From the NCBI RefSeq assembly GCF_019175285.1, contig NC_056524.1, forward strand, positions 102,191,351-102,255,350: a DNA stretch of 64,000 nucleotides, read 5' to 3'. Positions 14,201 to 23,853 of this stretch are shown here, in pieces; position 1 is the first letter of the stretch, and each line of letters opens with the position of its first letter. The DNA comes from Sceloporus undulatus (taxonomy: Eukaryota > Chordata > Lepidosauria > Squamata > Phrynosomatidae). A program made the translations under genes and the position numbers. Below the pieces are notes generated by a model that saw only the letters and a list, made by a program, of their open reading frames with translations, made no database searches and was not told the DNA's origin.

Positions 14201-15709
14201 ATTTTAGAATTGTTGTTGTGTGCCTTCAAGTCATTTCTAACATATAGCAACCCTAAGGCGAACCTATCATGGGCATGTTTCTTCAGAGAGGATCTGCCAT
14301 TGCCATCCTCTGAGGCTGAGTGAGTGTGACTTGCCCAAGGAATCCTGGCCGAGCTGGGATTGGAATCCTGGTCTTTAGAACTCTAGTCTCCTAAAGGTTA
14401 TTCGCACTGTGAAAATAATCCAGGATGAATCCAGGTTATCTCCGTTGTTCACATGCATTCCAAATACACCTGATTACATTTGGGGGGGGGGGGGGGGCTG
14501 CCAAAAGCCCTGCTTAATCTGGGATGATATTATTTTTGCTCAAGTTTTTTATAAAGATCATTGGTAGTGTGAATAACTGATGCAAATAGACTTGAATACT
14601 CTGGGATAAAATGCATACCAAAAGGGGGGTTCCAAATGCATTCACATCATCGACTCCACATTTATTTGAATGCTTGCATGTGTGGGCAACCAAACTCACA
14701 GAGGTGCAGACTGATGTAGTTCCATAATGTGAATAACAAACCCAGTATGCATAATTGAAATGATTCACATTATTGTTCTAAAAAAACCTCCGACATCTTA
14801 ATGACCCCTTAGTTGGAGGAAAAAGGTATATGCCGGTGTTATTATTTCAACAACAAAATTGTTTGTTAAGTTGTTCTTTTTAACAAAACTTTATTTTATT
14901 CAGCTGAAATGTTTTAGGTGCAAACCCTTCTTCCCAAGCTGTAGAATCAACAAATAAACATATTTATTTACAATAATTATAAATTTAAAAAGATACATTA
15001 AGAGATTTAAAAATAGATTAACAAATAGCTTATAGTTTATATATCTATTTAATATTTTATAATATCTAGGTATATAGAATAATTGTAATAATTGTTATGT
15101 TTCAGTTATTAATTGAAATATATCTAAACACTACTGTTTAGAGATCATCTGTATTATATTTTATTATCTATGCCCATGGGTGGTTCTGCTTTCTGTATAT
15201 GTTTTCTACTGTCAAACAAACTCACCATTTTCTCAAACAAACATTCTTATAGATATCAAACAGGACTTGTAACTCAATTTTTGTTGTCTATTTTTTGTCT
15301 GTTTCTTGTCTCTACAGCTGTGATTACGGTTATTGATGAAACTGTAAAACAAAGCAGAAGAGTGATTGTTGTGTTAGTACCCGATTCATCATCTTCCAGC
15401 ATACAGAGTACAACCTCTGAGCATGAAATTGCAGTGTATAGTGCTCTTATTCGAGATGAAATTAAAGTAATACTGATTGAGTTAGAAAAAATAAAAGACT
15501 ACAGCAACATGCCAGAATCAATCAAATATCTTAAAAAGAAACATGGAGTGCTCACATGGCAAGGAGATTTCTCAGCCAAATCTCAAATGGCAACAACAAG
15601 GTTTTGGAAAAATGTAAGGTACCAGATGCCAATGAACAAAAATCCTCCTTCATTAGATCTGCATTTGTGGCCAGTAATGCTCAGTTCTTCTCAGATCTCA
15701 GAAGGATGA
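1388..15709 (+). CDS. IL1R1: Interleukin-1 receptor type 1 (ten coding exons, complete)
   Basis: Ligand-binding chain for IL-1; family knowledge says it pairs with IL1RAP at the plasma membrane and signals through TIR-MyD88. Coding exons are 1388-1448, 4156-4381, 5856-6033, 7975-8143, 9713-9778, 9870-9987, 11615-11757, 13343-13486, 13995-14159 and 15318-15709. All introns are GT-AG, phases agree throughout, and the sum is 1662 nt (553 residues; human is about 569). Order: signal peptide (about 1-20), Ig1, Ig2, Ig3, membrane helix (about 327-349), TIR with box 1 LYDAYVLYP (374-382), box 2 GYKLFIFGRDDLPG (409-422) and box 3 FW (519-520). About nine N-glycosylation sequons lie outside the membrane. 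Ig motifs LWFVPA, LCFN and NYTYMGKQY match IL1R1 best, while the TIR is also close to IL1RL2; position 5' of a clearer IL1RL2 settles the call. The second Cys of the N-terminal disulfide appears to be Ser. 5' UTR exons were not identified. Confidence 0.87.
1588..1700 (+). mobile_element. Tigger/pogo-like DNA transposon fragment
   Basis: Lies in IL1R1 intron 1. The stretch from CTGGGCCCTGGCTATCCA to GTGGATGCTCAAATCAC matches the common left-end pattern of Tigger-like elements (GGTTCTAGGACCCCTGTGGA). Right end not found. Confidence 0.5.
1964..2511. mobile_element. Non-autonomous Tigger/pogo-like element with TA target duplication
   Basis: Starts CAGTTGGCCCTCC after TA and ends GAGGGTTGTACTG before TA, so there are inverted ends of about 13 bp and a TA duplication, as in the mariner/pogo superfamily. 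Internal text (TTGACCATAGAGTCATGC) recurs in the element at 31627-32006, so both belong to one family. No transposase frame. Confidence 0.7.
3100..4155. other. IL1R1 intron 1, right part
   Basis: A short purine-pyrimidine tract with GC/AC steps (about 3219-3249) and otherwise unclassified sequence; open frames here have no family match and no splice context. Confidence 0.4.
4156..4381 (+). CDS. IL1R1: IL1R1 exon, Ig domain 1
   Basis: Phase 1 in, phase 2 out. Encodes the Ig1 core: RCPL cysteine, VTWY tryptophan, SRIYQRGDLLWFVPA and the closing NYLCVIK cysteine. The acceptor is TTTATTTATTAG and the donor is GTAAGT. Confidence 0.93.
4978..5300. repeat. GC-rich palindromic patch in IL1R1 intron
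   Basis: GC-rich block in an AT-rich intron, with an inverted pair (GGCTCCAAAAGAAGC near 5065 and GCTTCCTTTTGGAGC near 5089). It resembles the GC-rich MITE family at 16199, 30822 and 53464, but the ends are unclear. Confidence 0.4.
5856..6033 (+). CDS. IL1R1: IL1R1 exon, end of Ig1 and first half of Ig2
   Basis: Phase 2 in, phase 0 out. Reads from NNVTKSRKDIEVV through GLCFNE and RRLVCPD to DIQWYK. Where paralogs have a Cys (RRCYNF in the IL1RL2 of this window, SSYCLR in human IL1R1) this exon has KSRK, so one Cys is replaced by Ser (AGC). The donor is GTAAGT. Confidence 0.92.
7975..8143 (+). CDS. IL1R1: IL1R1 exon, second half of Ig2
   Basis: Phase 0 in, phase 1 out. Begins ACSPGLL, keeping the Cys of the family WYK-x-C motif, and ends with GTYICWGNYTYMGKQYYV, close to the human SYTYLGKQY motif. 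The donor is GTATGT. A long AT repeat starts about 50 bases into the following intron. Confidence 0.93.
8192..8235. repeat. (TA)n microsatellite
   Basis: About 22 TA units, starting 49 bases after the donor of IL1R1 exon 4. Likely length-polymorphic and prone to cruciform formation. Confidence 0.97.
9713..9778 (+). CDS. IL1R1: IL1R1 short linker exon
   Basis: A 66-base exon, phase 1 to phase 1, reading DPPPEVPIEIIYPQNNSIEVEL. This small exon before Ig3 with the motif IYP-x-N-x-(S/T)-x-E is typical of the family; IL1RL2 in this window has an equivalent 63-base exon at 31491. Confidence 0.88.
9870..9987 (+). CDS. IL1R1: IL1R1 exon, first half of Ig3
   Basis: Phase 1 in, phase 2 out; separated from the preceding exon by an intron of only 91 bases. 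Encodes GSSIVISCNAS (first Ig3 Cys) and FLAWDFSG (core Trp). Confidence 0.9.
11615..11757 (+). CDS. IL1R1: IL1R1 exon, second half of Ig3
   Basis: Phase 2 in, phase 1 out. Encodes LRFNISKMKAKDYGKYSC and VAYIMLHRP, the closing strands of Ig3. The acceptor (TGGTAAAAG) has a weak pyrimidine tract, but only this AG keeps the frame open and the phase right. Confidence 0.87.
11797..12334. mobile_element. Non-autonomous inverted-repeat DNA transposon, split by a SINE
   Basis: Lies in IL1R1 intron 7. The left end has CTTTTCACATTATATAG and the right end has GCGTAATGTGAAAG; the inside folds on itself (GGTTCCATCCTGTGG left, CCACGGCATT-type text right). Related pieces lie at about 35500-35650 and 51865-51930. 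The SINE at 11884-12220 sits inside, so this element is older. Superfamily not certain; hAT-like is my guess. Confidence 0.65.
11884..12220 (+). mobile_element. tRNA-derived SINE, near full length, with 14-bp target duplication
   Basis: Flanked by the perfect direct repeat GTATTTAGAGTTGT at 11870-11883 and 12221-12234. The head has an A-box-like GTAGCTTAGTGGTTAAAATG and B-box-like text near 11950; the body carries GAGCTCCTGCCAC, GGAGATGAGCACC and the 3' end AACCTTTACTTTT typical of a squamate SINE family. A second copy is at 27291-27550. Confidence 0.88.
12908..13132 (-). mobile_element. tRNA-derived squamate SINE (tail type TTGTTGTGTGCCTTCAAG)
   Basis: Minus-strand copy: the 3' tail reads TGTTGTGTACCTTCATGTC at the left and the tRNA-like promoter (box B as GATTTGAACTCTGGTC, box A near CAAGCCACTACACCAC) at the right. 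Lies in IL1R1 intron 7. Confidence 0.8.
13343..13486 (+). CDS. IL1R1: IL1R1 exon, transmembrane helix
   Basis: Phase 1 to 1. Encodes APNFKGYLIGGLV, a hydrophobic helix of about 23 residues, then the family-specific juxtamembrane motif FFKVDIVLWYR. The open frame continues about 145 bases past the GTAAGT donor; that read-through is not taken as coding. Confidence 0.93.
13995..14159 (+). CDS. IL1R1: IL1R1 exon, first half of TIR domain
   Basis: Phase 1 to 1. Encodes SDGKLYDAYVLYP (box 1) through ALPEVLEKQCGYKLFIFGRD (box 2 start). The donor is GTATGT. A tRNA-derived SINE begins about 50 bases downstream. Confidence 0.95.
14210..14395 (-). mobile_element. tRNA-derived squamate SINE, same family as 12908
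   Basis: Left: TTGTTGTTGTGTGCCTTC and AACCCTAAGGCGAACCTATC. Right: GATTGGAATCCTGGTC (box B complement). Truncated at the tRNA-like head. It lies 50 bases after IL1R1 exon 9. Confidence 0.85.
14482..14497 (+). repeat. Homopolymer run of 16 G
   Basis: Uninterrupted G-run in the last IL1R1 intron; a likely site of sequencing-length error. Confidence 0.95.
15318..15709 (+). CDS. IL1R1: IL1R1 last coding exon, second half of TIR and stop
   Basis: Acceptor TCTACAG. Encodes the SRRVIVVLVP strand, DYSNMPESIKYLKKKHG and box 3 RFWKNVRYQMP, then a short tail ending at TGA 15707-15709. A Ser-rich loop (SSSSSIQSTTSEHE) replaces the usual shorter spacer. Confidence 0.95.
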
Positions 15710-16198
15710 TAACGCCCTGTTTGCAATGCTGTTCTATAATACATTGGATGCTGTGAAGATCCTTTATGTGTGAACATATACCTGCCCTTCTATTAGGAGG
15801 TGTTCAAGAGTGAACATTGAGCAGTATAATTTGCACAGTTTGCACAGAATGAGAGGAGCCAATGGATCAGTGAGCTACCCAGATAAATGGGGAAATAATG
15901 TGAATGCTTCAACATAAAGAGAATCCAAATTGTTTTAATATTGTCCTGATTTACAGACAGAACAAGTGACTATGAAGGAAACAATTTGTCATCTTATATG
16001 ATGGCTTCTATTTATATTGGGTTTTTAAAATCTGAAACACCAGATAACTGTTTTCATTGTCTCAAATGTGCTTGTTTATTTTCTAAATATATGTGTGGAG
16101 AATTTAGAAAAAAAGGGGGCAAGAATTACTATTGAAGTTCAATGAACAAGTACCATTTATTAGCTTTAGAAAAAGATCTGCATGTTCAGATAATCACC
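15710..16198 (+). other. Probable IL1R1 3' UTR and flank
   Basis: Follows the IL1R1 stop with no repeat signature. No clean AATAAA signal was seen close to the stop, so the transcript end is not defined. Confidence 0.5.
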
Positions 16199-16567
16199 TT
16201 GGCGGGTTATAGACAGCCGCTTTCAGGCGGTCTCCCGCTGGCGCCATTTGCTCCATGAGGGAGCTGCAGCAGCCATACTGCGCAGCTTCCGCGTGGAGCA
16301 AAAAAGAAGTTCCATTTTGGAGCTTCTTTTTGCGGCGCCTCTATGATGTCGCGAGGCGCCTGGGGCGGACTCACAATGTCATAGACGCCGCGTGACGCCC
16401 GGACGCACAGTGTCCGATACGTAAAGATGGCGGCACCCGTATGAACAGGGCGCTGCCATCTTGTACGTATTCTATACGTACTAGGGTTAGGGGGGTGCGG
16501 AAGCACCGCCTCTTCCTAACCCTAGTACGTATAGAATACGTATTAAATGGCGGTGTGTAACCCGCCC
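16199..16567. mobile_element. GC-rich MITE with terminal inverted repeats and a perfect 28-bp hairpin
   Basis: Strong GC island in AT-rich DNA. The ends GGCGGGTTATAGACAGCCGC and GCGGTGTGTAACCCGCC are inverted relatives. Inside, 16464-16491 and 16515-16542 are perfect inverted arms containing CTAGGGTTAGG, with a 23-base loop. CpG content is high. Related elements lie at 30822-31092 and 53464-53826. No coding frame. Confidence 0.75.
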
Positions 16568-17974
16568 TTGTGAAGAAACTAATGTGCTTCCTTCAGAGGG
16601 CCTTTAATCAGGTAAAAGAAGAAGTTCTTTTGGTCTTTTCTAAGCCAAGCTCCTCGTGGTCAACAGCCAGCCTTTCCTCCTGCCACGACCCTTCACAGCC
16701 TTTCCATTTAAATTCCAAACAGGTTCTGCCCACTTTGCTCCGGCTCATTCTCTATGGCTTTGGGCAGATGAGACAGGTGCACTTCAAATGGAGGTCTTTC
16801 CCTTTGAAAGAATTCTTCATTCACCCAAAAAGCTGTCTCAGAGTACACACTAAATTCTACTTCCACTTTGCACTAAACTCTAACACTACACTTAGTCGGT
16901 AACAACCCAACGCCTGCCTGTCCAAACCACTCTCATTTCCAAGCCAGTGTGATATAAGCAAAAAGATTTTTAAAAATCTTGTACTGACCAGTTAGCTGGC
17001 AGCCTGTTCCTTCACACTGAATCCTGCAATGATGGGTGAGTGGTAAGTAAGCAACAGAATAGGGCCTTCCTAAAGATATCCTGCACAGGGGCCTCTTTCA
17101 TTCCCGAGTCCCTGTTGTTGTTTTTAATGTTCAGGTGGCCCTTCCTCTTGATTCTTTCTGGACTGGGGCTAAAGTGTCAACATGTCCAGCATTATGCTGG
17201 AGTTGGGGAAAGTGATGAGATTTCATATACTATGCATATTCCTGCAGTATCTCCCAAGGAGAAAATTATATAAGGATGTTTAAATAAATGGTCCTTCCAG
17301 AGAGCAAATGCAAAGAAGAAGAAAGAAAAGTTCTCTGACTTGATTTATATTTTTTGTTAAATGACAATGCTGACAAAAAACAAAACAAAAACATGACTGA
17401 CTGACTGGGTGAAATGATTTGGTTGTAATTATTTCTCTCTTTTTAAACACTAATGTTTGCACAGTGTCCCAAAAATGCTAAACGTTTCCTGTTTTATAAA
17501 CACTTTGACTATATCTGTGTTGTTTGCTGTCAAGTTAGCTTCAACTCTGGCAAACCTAAGGCTTTAACATTCTTTTCAAAGGCTATGATCTGCAGAGCGG
17601 GAGCCCAGTCACGAGTCTTAAAAATGTGCCCAAATACGTGTAGGAAAGAAGGTCTAGAAAATAGCACTTTGTTAATAACTGATTGTTTCCATGACAATAT
17701 TTGTATAATTATGTAACAATTCCTGGAACTTGAGAAATAAATCCGTCCCATAAATTCTTTATATTTGCCTTCATTATGGAATGTAGGTGTTGCAACATCC
17801 ATACCTGAATCATTCTTCAGGGAGAGAATGTGACCACACTGCTGTTTCAGCAGCACTATCTTTGGTTCATTTTTGAACCTGTGAGAGGACAAGACCAGGT
17901 TACTTGAATTACTACCTCCTCCTATATGATCCCACCACACCTGACATGTTGTCAGGGAGGTATGGTTCAGTAGA
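16568..17974. other. Intergenic, little recognised
   Basis: No exon or clear repeat family, apart from a degraded SINE-like patch (about 17518-17620, resembling the TGTTGT...CAAGT tail type). Confidence 0.4.
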
Positions 17975-18170
17975 GTGTGGGAGAACCTTCTTGTCATGGT
18001 GCCAAAGCTGTGGAAATCTTTGCCTCAATAATAGGCTTCCTTCCAAGTGCATTTGAGACACTGAAGAGAAATGCATGTGTTTGGGTGTGGTTATTATTTA
18101 AGAGATTTCTCCAAGCCCCAAAGGGCTCTTGAAGTGAGGGGCAAATAAAATGGCTTGGGTTAGTTATGGC
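17975..18170. repeat. Old LINE-type 3' region fragment
   Basis: Text such as GTGCCAAAGCTGTGGAAATC, followed by CTTCCAAGTGCATTTGAGAC, parallels 53050-53180 (CCTAAGTTTGGAACTCCCTC). Both look like one non-LTR repeat 3' region. Confidence 0.45.
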
Positions 18171-18898
18171 TTGAGTTACCCTGAAATGGTTGTTACCTAG
18201 CTTTTTGCTCTGTGTCCGTCTGTTTATTTTTATGCTTCTGCTAGTCTGCTGTCAGACTGATTTTTAAAAAGTTTTATGGTAATTTTTTTTAAAAAAGGAA
18301 ATTATTACATGGGCTGTATCCTTTTGAGTGTCTTGTCTTTGAAAAGAAAAGTAAGGGGGAAATATATTCTTAATCAGACTTACTGCCAAAGACTCTTCAC
18401 AGCTTCTGCAAAAGGAAGTCCTGTCTTTCCTTACGGGAATATGTTGAAAGCAGAAACAAGGATGCAGTCGCTCTGTTATGACTGATGTAGCCATTGGGTT
18501 ACAGCTCATGAAAAGGTTTCTTTTCCTAGTTTATCACTGGCAGTTAAAATGTGTGCAGTTGTGCTGGCAGAATCAAACTTCTCTGTCATCTGTCTGCCAC
18601 AACTGCTCCATCCCACCTGAATGCTACACAGAGGTTCAGATGAACCCAGCTGAATTGGCTAGGGTCTGGTAAAAGAGGGAAACAGCATCTGTTGTTTCAC
18701 TGGAGGTAAGGAAGATTCCTTTGCTCAAGTTTTAGAGGCTTCATTCTTAAAGGAAACAGACAAACAAATGTTAGTAGTTTTCTTCCTGCTGAAAAAAAAA
18801 TGTCCAAAAGGTATGCAGTTTTCAAAGACTATTTGCAGTTCAGGTCTTATTCTGCACAAATTTTGCATGTGTGTGTGGTTTTTTGTTTGTTGGAGGGA
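18171..18898. other. Intergenic, nothing recognised
   Basis: AT-rich; open frames here are short, overlapping on both strands and unlike known proteins. Confidence 0.4.
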
Positions 18899-19050
18899 GA
18901 CAGAAAATAATATTTTCTGCTCGACAAACAGAATTTTCCACACAGAAAATAATATTGCTGCCCAAAAATATTTTCTGTGCAGAAAATGATGTTTCTTGCA
19001 CAGAAAATGGTGCTTTGGGCACCAAAAAGTGTTAGTTTTGCACAGAATAA
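18899..19050. repeat. Degenerate minisatellite built on CACAGAAAATAATATT
   Basis: Five to six imperfect repeats of an AGAAAATRATRTTNC-type unit (ACAGAAAATAATATTTTC, ACAGAAAATAATATTGCT, TGCAGAAAATGATGTTTC, CACAGAAAATGGTGCTTT), period about 24-30 bases, partly palindromic. Confidence 0.75.
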
Positions 19051-19303
19051 GTGCCAAATTGTGTCATCAGTCCAGAATTCTCATCAGAATGCAAGAAACA
19101 CATTTTCAAACACCTCCCCTCTGCTTTTCTGAATATTTCTGAAGGCTTATTTACTATTCAGAATATGAAGTGAATATTTCCTGCATCTGTGCTCAGTGGT
19201 GCCTATGCAGAGTAGGGAGTTCAGTTTCTCAAATGTTAGAAATAAAAGAAAAAAGGTTTGACATTTCCTCTATATCTTCAGGTTCTACTAGTGAACCTTG
19301 GGC

Positions 19304-19351
19304 AGGTCTAGCACAACAATGTAACACATTGTGCAGTTGTGCTAGACCTGA
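19304..19351. repeat. Perfect 14-bp inverted repeat
   Basis: AGGTCTAGCACAAC and GTTGTGCTAGACCT with a 20-base spacer that is itself partly symmetric. Isolated; no gene next to it. Confidence 0.8.
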
Positions 19352-19986
19352 CCAAAGTTTATCCATTACACTTGCCTCCATCATACTTAAGTGTCAAGTG
19401 TGTGAGTTGTGTATGTGTGCATACAGAAGCCCTTGCAGCAGTTTCCTGGTGAAAATCCCTTCTGCTGCTATTTGACCCTGAAAGGTACCCATATAGTTTG
19501 CAAGGAACTCTGCTCAGCCATAGATAAAATCATTACCTGCAGGTTTCATCCAGTTGAGGTAGAATCTCTTGCCTAAGGTTAAAGAATACACAACTCTTTG
19601 GGGAAATGAGTACTTGTAAACCTGCCTGAAAAGTTGTTGAAAGTTGAGTCGTCATAGCTCCCAAGAACATCATGCTATAGATACTGGAAAGGCTTAGTCA
19701 CTCAGTTTGTCCTGAAAATGAATGGAATCTTTAAGAAAAGCTTGTTAAGCTTGAAATGGGGACCAGTGGAGTCCAGGACATGCTTCCTGCTCATCTCATT
19801 TGTACAGCTACACTAGAGAAACACTGAGCTTTAGATTTTCACACATCAGCAATATGGATGTATGAAGAGGCCTTGAGTTCTCACAGCCAATGCCACATAT
19901 AGCCCAGGTCCTGAAGGTCAGGGATAGGTGCCACATTGTCCCCTCCAAACCTGATAAGGGCTACACTGACTGCCAAAATTCCTCTC

Positions 19987-20212
19987 TGGTGTCACAGTAG
20001 TTAAATGCCTGTACTGCAGCCACTCACTCATAAACCACAAGTTCAAAATCAGCCAGGGGCTCAGGGTTGACTCAGCCTAGCACATTTTCGAGGCTGCTAA
20101 AATGAATACCCAGCTTGTTAGAGGCATTTAGCTTACACATTGTAAGCCACTTTGGGAGTGCTTGAGTGCACTGATAATCAGTATAGAAATGTACTTGTTA
20201 TTGCTATTGCTC
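19987..20212 (+). mobile_element. tRNA-derived squamate SINE (TTATTGCTATTG tail type)
   Basis: The head GTCACAGTAGTTAAATGCC is A-box-like. The body has CCACAAGTTCAAAATC (box B), AAAATGAATACCCAG and TTGTAAGCCACTTTGGGAG, and the tail is TTGTTATTGCTATTGC. A minus-strand copy is at 29673-29904. Confidence 0.85.
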
Positions 20213-20289
20213 TCCAGAAACCTGGGACAATGAGATACCTACGTTTTTCTTTTAAAGAACTGGAGGCACTGCAACCTGTTTAAAAAGGC

Positions 20290-20460
20290 AAGTTACCGTG
20301 CCGGGGGAGGGGTGGGGCCCAGGGGGGGGGGGGGAATCGGGGGGTCCGGACCTCCCCCCTTCCATTAGAAAAATGAATGGTGTGTGCTGCTGCGCCGCCC
20401 CACTCAAGCCCCATTATAATGGTGGCACTTAGTCTGGACCCCCCTTTCCTAAAATCCTAG
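20290..20460. repeat. G-rich patch with inverted repeat
   Basis: Several runs of 4-13 G (20304-20344) could form a G-quadruplex. GGGGGGTCCGGAC at 20339 is inverted as GTCTGGACCCCCC at 20432. Probably a DNA-transposon end; family not recognised. Confidence 0.5.
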
Positions 20461-23400
20461 CTACGTCCTTGCCTGGAGATTTTTAAGAATAAGAAATCAC
20501 ACTGGTTGGAAAGAACTCAGAGGGACTGAGGATCACAGGACAGCCTAGGACAGCAAACTAAATATCTGTGGCCCTATGATGAAAATGGGTTAGGATTCCA
20601 TACAGGTTAACGCTCATGTTGGTGGAACAGACCCAAGAGGCATAGCTGTATGCTTCTGCCACTAAATTTATCTGCTGAAATGTAGGGCAAGAAACATGGA
20701 GGAATTGGAGAGAGAAACCCATTCCCTTCAAAATTTTCAGAGTTCCCTTAGGCAAGATTTTGTTTACGGCATCTTCAGTCCCCTCACCCACCATTTTTGG
20801 AATGAAGGATGCTGCAAGAGGTAAAATGTGAAAAGGGGAATGGAAAAGCCAAGGCCCATTCAACCATTTTTGGGCCCAAATCTGGAATTATCCATACCCA
20901 TGGATGGACTGTCTCCAGTGCTGTGACTCCCACCAAGGGATTGCACCATTTCCCACCATATTCCTTCTGTCTGGAGGAATAAACCCCTTTTTCTGAGGGT
21001 TATGCTCTTTCTTAACCAGTAGGAAAAGCACTAAGGCTTGTGGAAGTCGCTTCCTCTAATTTTTTTGAGAGGAGGGGGCTCACTCCAATCACTTCAGAGA
21101 ATATCCATTCCTCATACTGCATGCCTTTCCTGAGGTTAATCCAGGGTATAGATATGGGGGAGGGGGCATAAGAAGAATTAGGGCCCACCAAGGAAATTTT
21201 CCTTCAGTTGCCAAGTTTCTAGTGCTGTAGAGTCTGAGATACAGGACTCATATTTGCTGCATTTACATTCCCTTGGGAGCTTTGCCTGCCTCCCTTTTTT
21301 TGGATGCCTGAACTCTATTACTAAATGCTCAACTGAAGTTTTACATTTCAGCACTGTTAGAAATTTGGGACTGAAGGAAAATGTGGGAGGCAAAATTCTT
21401 ATTTGCCATAGAATCAATGCCCTCCTGGAAGGGACCAGATCCAGCCATTGACCAATCTACCTGTTGGTCAATGAGCTGATATCCAGGACAATAGCTATGG
21501 GTTTCCACATGGGGAGATGCTACTCCATGGCTTCTCCTGTCACCTGCAGTATTTGGCAAACCAATGCCCCCTCCCCCAAACTGGGCATGACTCCTGCCAT
21601 CCACACCCTAAAGTCCTTTAAGGAAATCCTTCCAATATTTTGCATCTGTCTCCCAGTTTACAAATGCCTCCTTCATGGAGCCAGATCCCATACCTAACTG
21701 CCCCCAAAGTACTGACAATAACATACATGTATAGAGAATTTTGACACCTGGGTCGGAGGGTGAGATCAAACTCAGACAAACCGAAGCTGGTGCACTAGGA
21801 GGATGCTTTATATGCCCCAGCACCAGGCCTGAGGAAAACTTCCTTCATTTCCCACAGTTCCCAACCCCTAATTATTAGCTCCAGTTTCTTTGGCTGGTAG
21901 TTCCTGCCTTCCCAGAACCTGTTCAAGAGATGCAACTGCTTCTAAGAAGAAGACATACGTCCAGTGCCCAGCACTTGATACATAATACCCCCTGGACCTC
22001 AAACTTGCCCCCAGTTAAGTTAGATAGTATGCTTTTTGGTGGACAGAAGCTTACTGGCATTCTGAGCATGTCACAGTGTGGAGAGCAGAAGAGAAGGTTC
22101 CCATTGGATGTTGTTGCAATCCTGCCTTGCCTTTGCCTAGCCAAGAGATTGCTCCTCCTCGGCAGTGATGGTTCCCATGCCAGTGAAGTAGTGAATCTGT
22201 TCCGAAGCTGCAGTATGAATTATAGAGAAGGTAGCCAAGGAGCTGAAGCTAGTTTGGGGAATAGAGGCCAGAACTTTGGATAAGTGTTTTAAAATCTGAA
22301 TCCAAACCCAGGGAGGTTTTGCTGCCGTTGAAATGCAAGCTACTGCAGGTGCTGATCTCACCTTTCCTCTTGTTTGCTCTGCTGAATGGCAAGAGGTGGC
22401 AACCCAGCCAATCCTGTGAGTGTAGAATCTCCATTACAAAATTTCATGCTGGCTATAAATGTTGGTGTCTCAGGGAATCATTTTATTTTTTTAGTTTTTT
22501 TAAAGAGTTTGCCTTCCCCTTCCCCACTTTGGATAGAGCAAATCTTATCAGAGTTTTCATTTGTGCTTTCAAAAGAAATATCAGTGTATAATTATTCTGA
22601 ACTTGCCTTAACATATCTCTCTCTCTCTTAATTTGAGATGCCTTCCAGATCCGGTTGAACCCGTTTAAAAGAAGAGGAAAAACCTTTACCATACTTTGTT
22701 TTGTAGTTTTCCATTTTTCTATTGAATCAGGTGGTGTTTTAGTAGCTGCTTCAGGTTGGATGGGGAAATTCTACTTTGGGAGGTTTAGTCTATATCCTAC
22801 ATTCTATACTATCTGTGCAACTTTTAGCATTTTTTTTGTCTTTGTCAGCCTCAGCTGTGTGTGCCTTTAATGCTGATAGTGGATTCGATAGAGGCGAGGA
22901 GCTATGCAAAACCAAAATGGGGTAACTGTATTATTTTTTTATGCATTCTTACTGAGCTTTAAAGGGGAAGATGCATTTTTCAAGGTTTAAACACTGAAAA
23001 TATGGATAGGTCTTTTACATCTGTACTTTAGAAGTAGTCTTTTTGAAGTGTTGCCTTTCAACCTTGTTATGCCCAACTGTTTAAGATCAAACGTCATACT
23101 CTGTTTTTCCACGAAGGATTACAGTTCACTGGACAAGTCAACTTTGTTTTGGAACCTTCTGGGGAGAAGACTTTAATCACCAGGTGTGTGAAATTTTACT
23201 TTACACTTTAAATGTTAAATGATAACTGTGGCAAACACTTGCATGATAGATATTTGTAAAATAAGTTAAATATGCACTTAGAAATTGGTGACTGAACGCT
23301 TGCATGAGAAATACTTGTAAGACAAACAATACAAACATATAATGCTATAAAGCATGGATGGCAATAATGCAGCACTTAAAGTATTGTTGACCACTAGCTT

Positions 23401-23853
23401 CCAGCATTCCTAACCATCGTCTGTTCTGGATAAGACTACTGGTTGTTGAACTTCAACATATGTAGGACGGCATGATTCCCACCCCTGCTGTGTGGTACTA
23501 TTTACATGAGTTGTTCAAGTGAGAGAACTGTTAAGATTGTGGCATGTTACTGCTGGTGGTTTCTACAGATGCTCCCTTGTTTTAATTTGTGAGCAGTGGA
23601 AAGTTTTGTGACCTATTCCTCCACAGCTGGGAGTAGGAAAATCACATTTTTTTGGACTGACTTAATAGTTCCTGTTGTGCAAATTCCCAAGAAAGCTATC
23701 TAGATTGTTTATTTAGTCTTGATATCTTTCTGTATTCTCTCTTTCCCTCTCTTGGAGAAATACTTCAGAGAAAAAGAGCTGGTACACTTGAATCATGTAT
23801 AGAGATGGAATGTGTTCACACTACTGAATTTTGTTCTCTTTTTGTGTGTGTAG
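20461..23853. other. Intergenic DNA before IL1RL2
   Basis: No repeat of clear family and no exon. The stretch 23100-23183 ends in CAG before GTGTGTGAAA and could be an untranslated IL1RL2 exon, but nothing proves it. A promoter was not recognised. Confidence 0.35.

Noticed and set aside
15170-15317. N-terminal extension of the last IL1R1 exon
   Set aside because: The open frame extends upstream, but the TCTACAG acceptor at 15317 and the phase place the exon start at 15318.
1388-15709. Calling the first gene IL1RL2 because its TIR resembles human IL1RL2
   Set aside because: Its Ig domains match IL1R1 better, and the next gene downstream has clear IL1RL2 signatures in Ig3. The order IL1R1-IL1RL2-IL1RL1 then fits other amniotes.
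16207-16506. A CpG island promoter between IL1R1 and IL1RL2
   Set aside because: The GC-richness belongs to a MITE with inverted ends and relatives elsewhere in the window; no transcript start is suggested.
23100-23183. 5' UTR exon of IL1RL2
   Set aside because: It ends before a GT, but there is no other support; without transcripts it cannot be told from chance.
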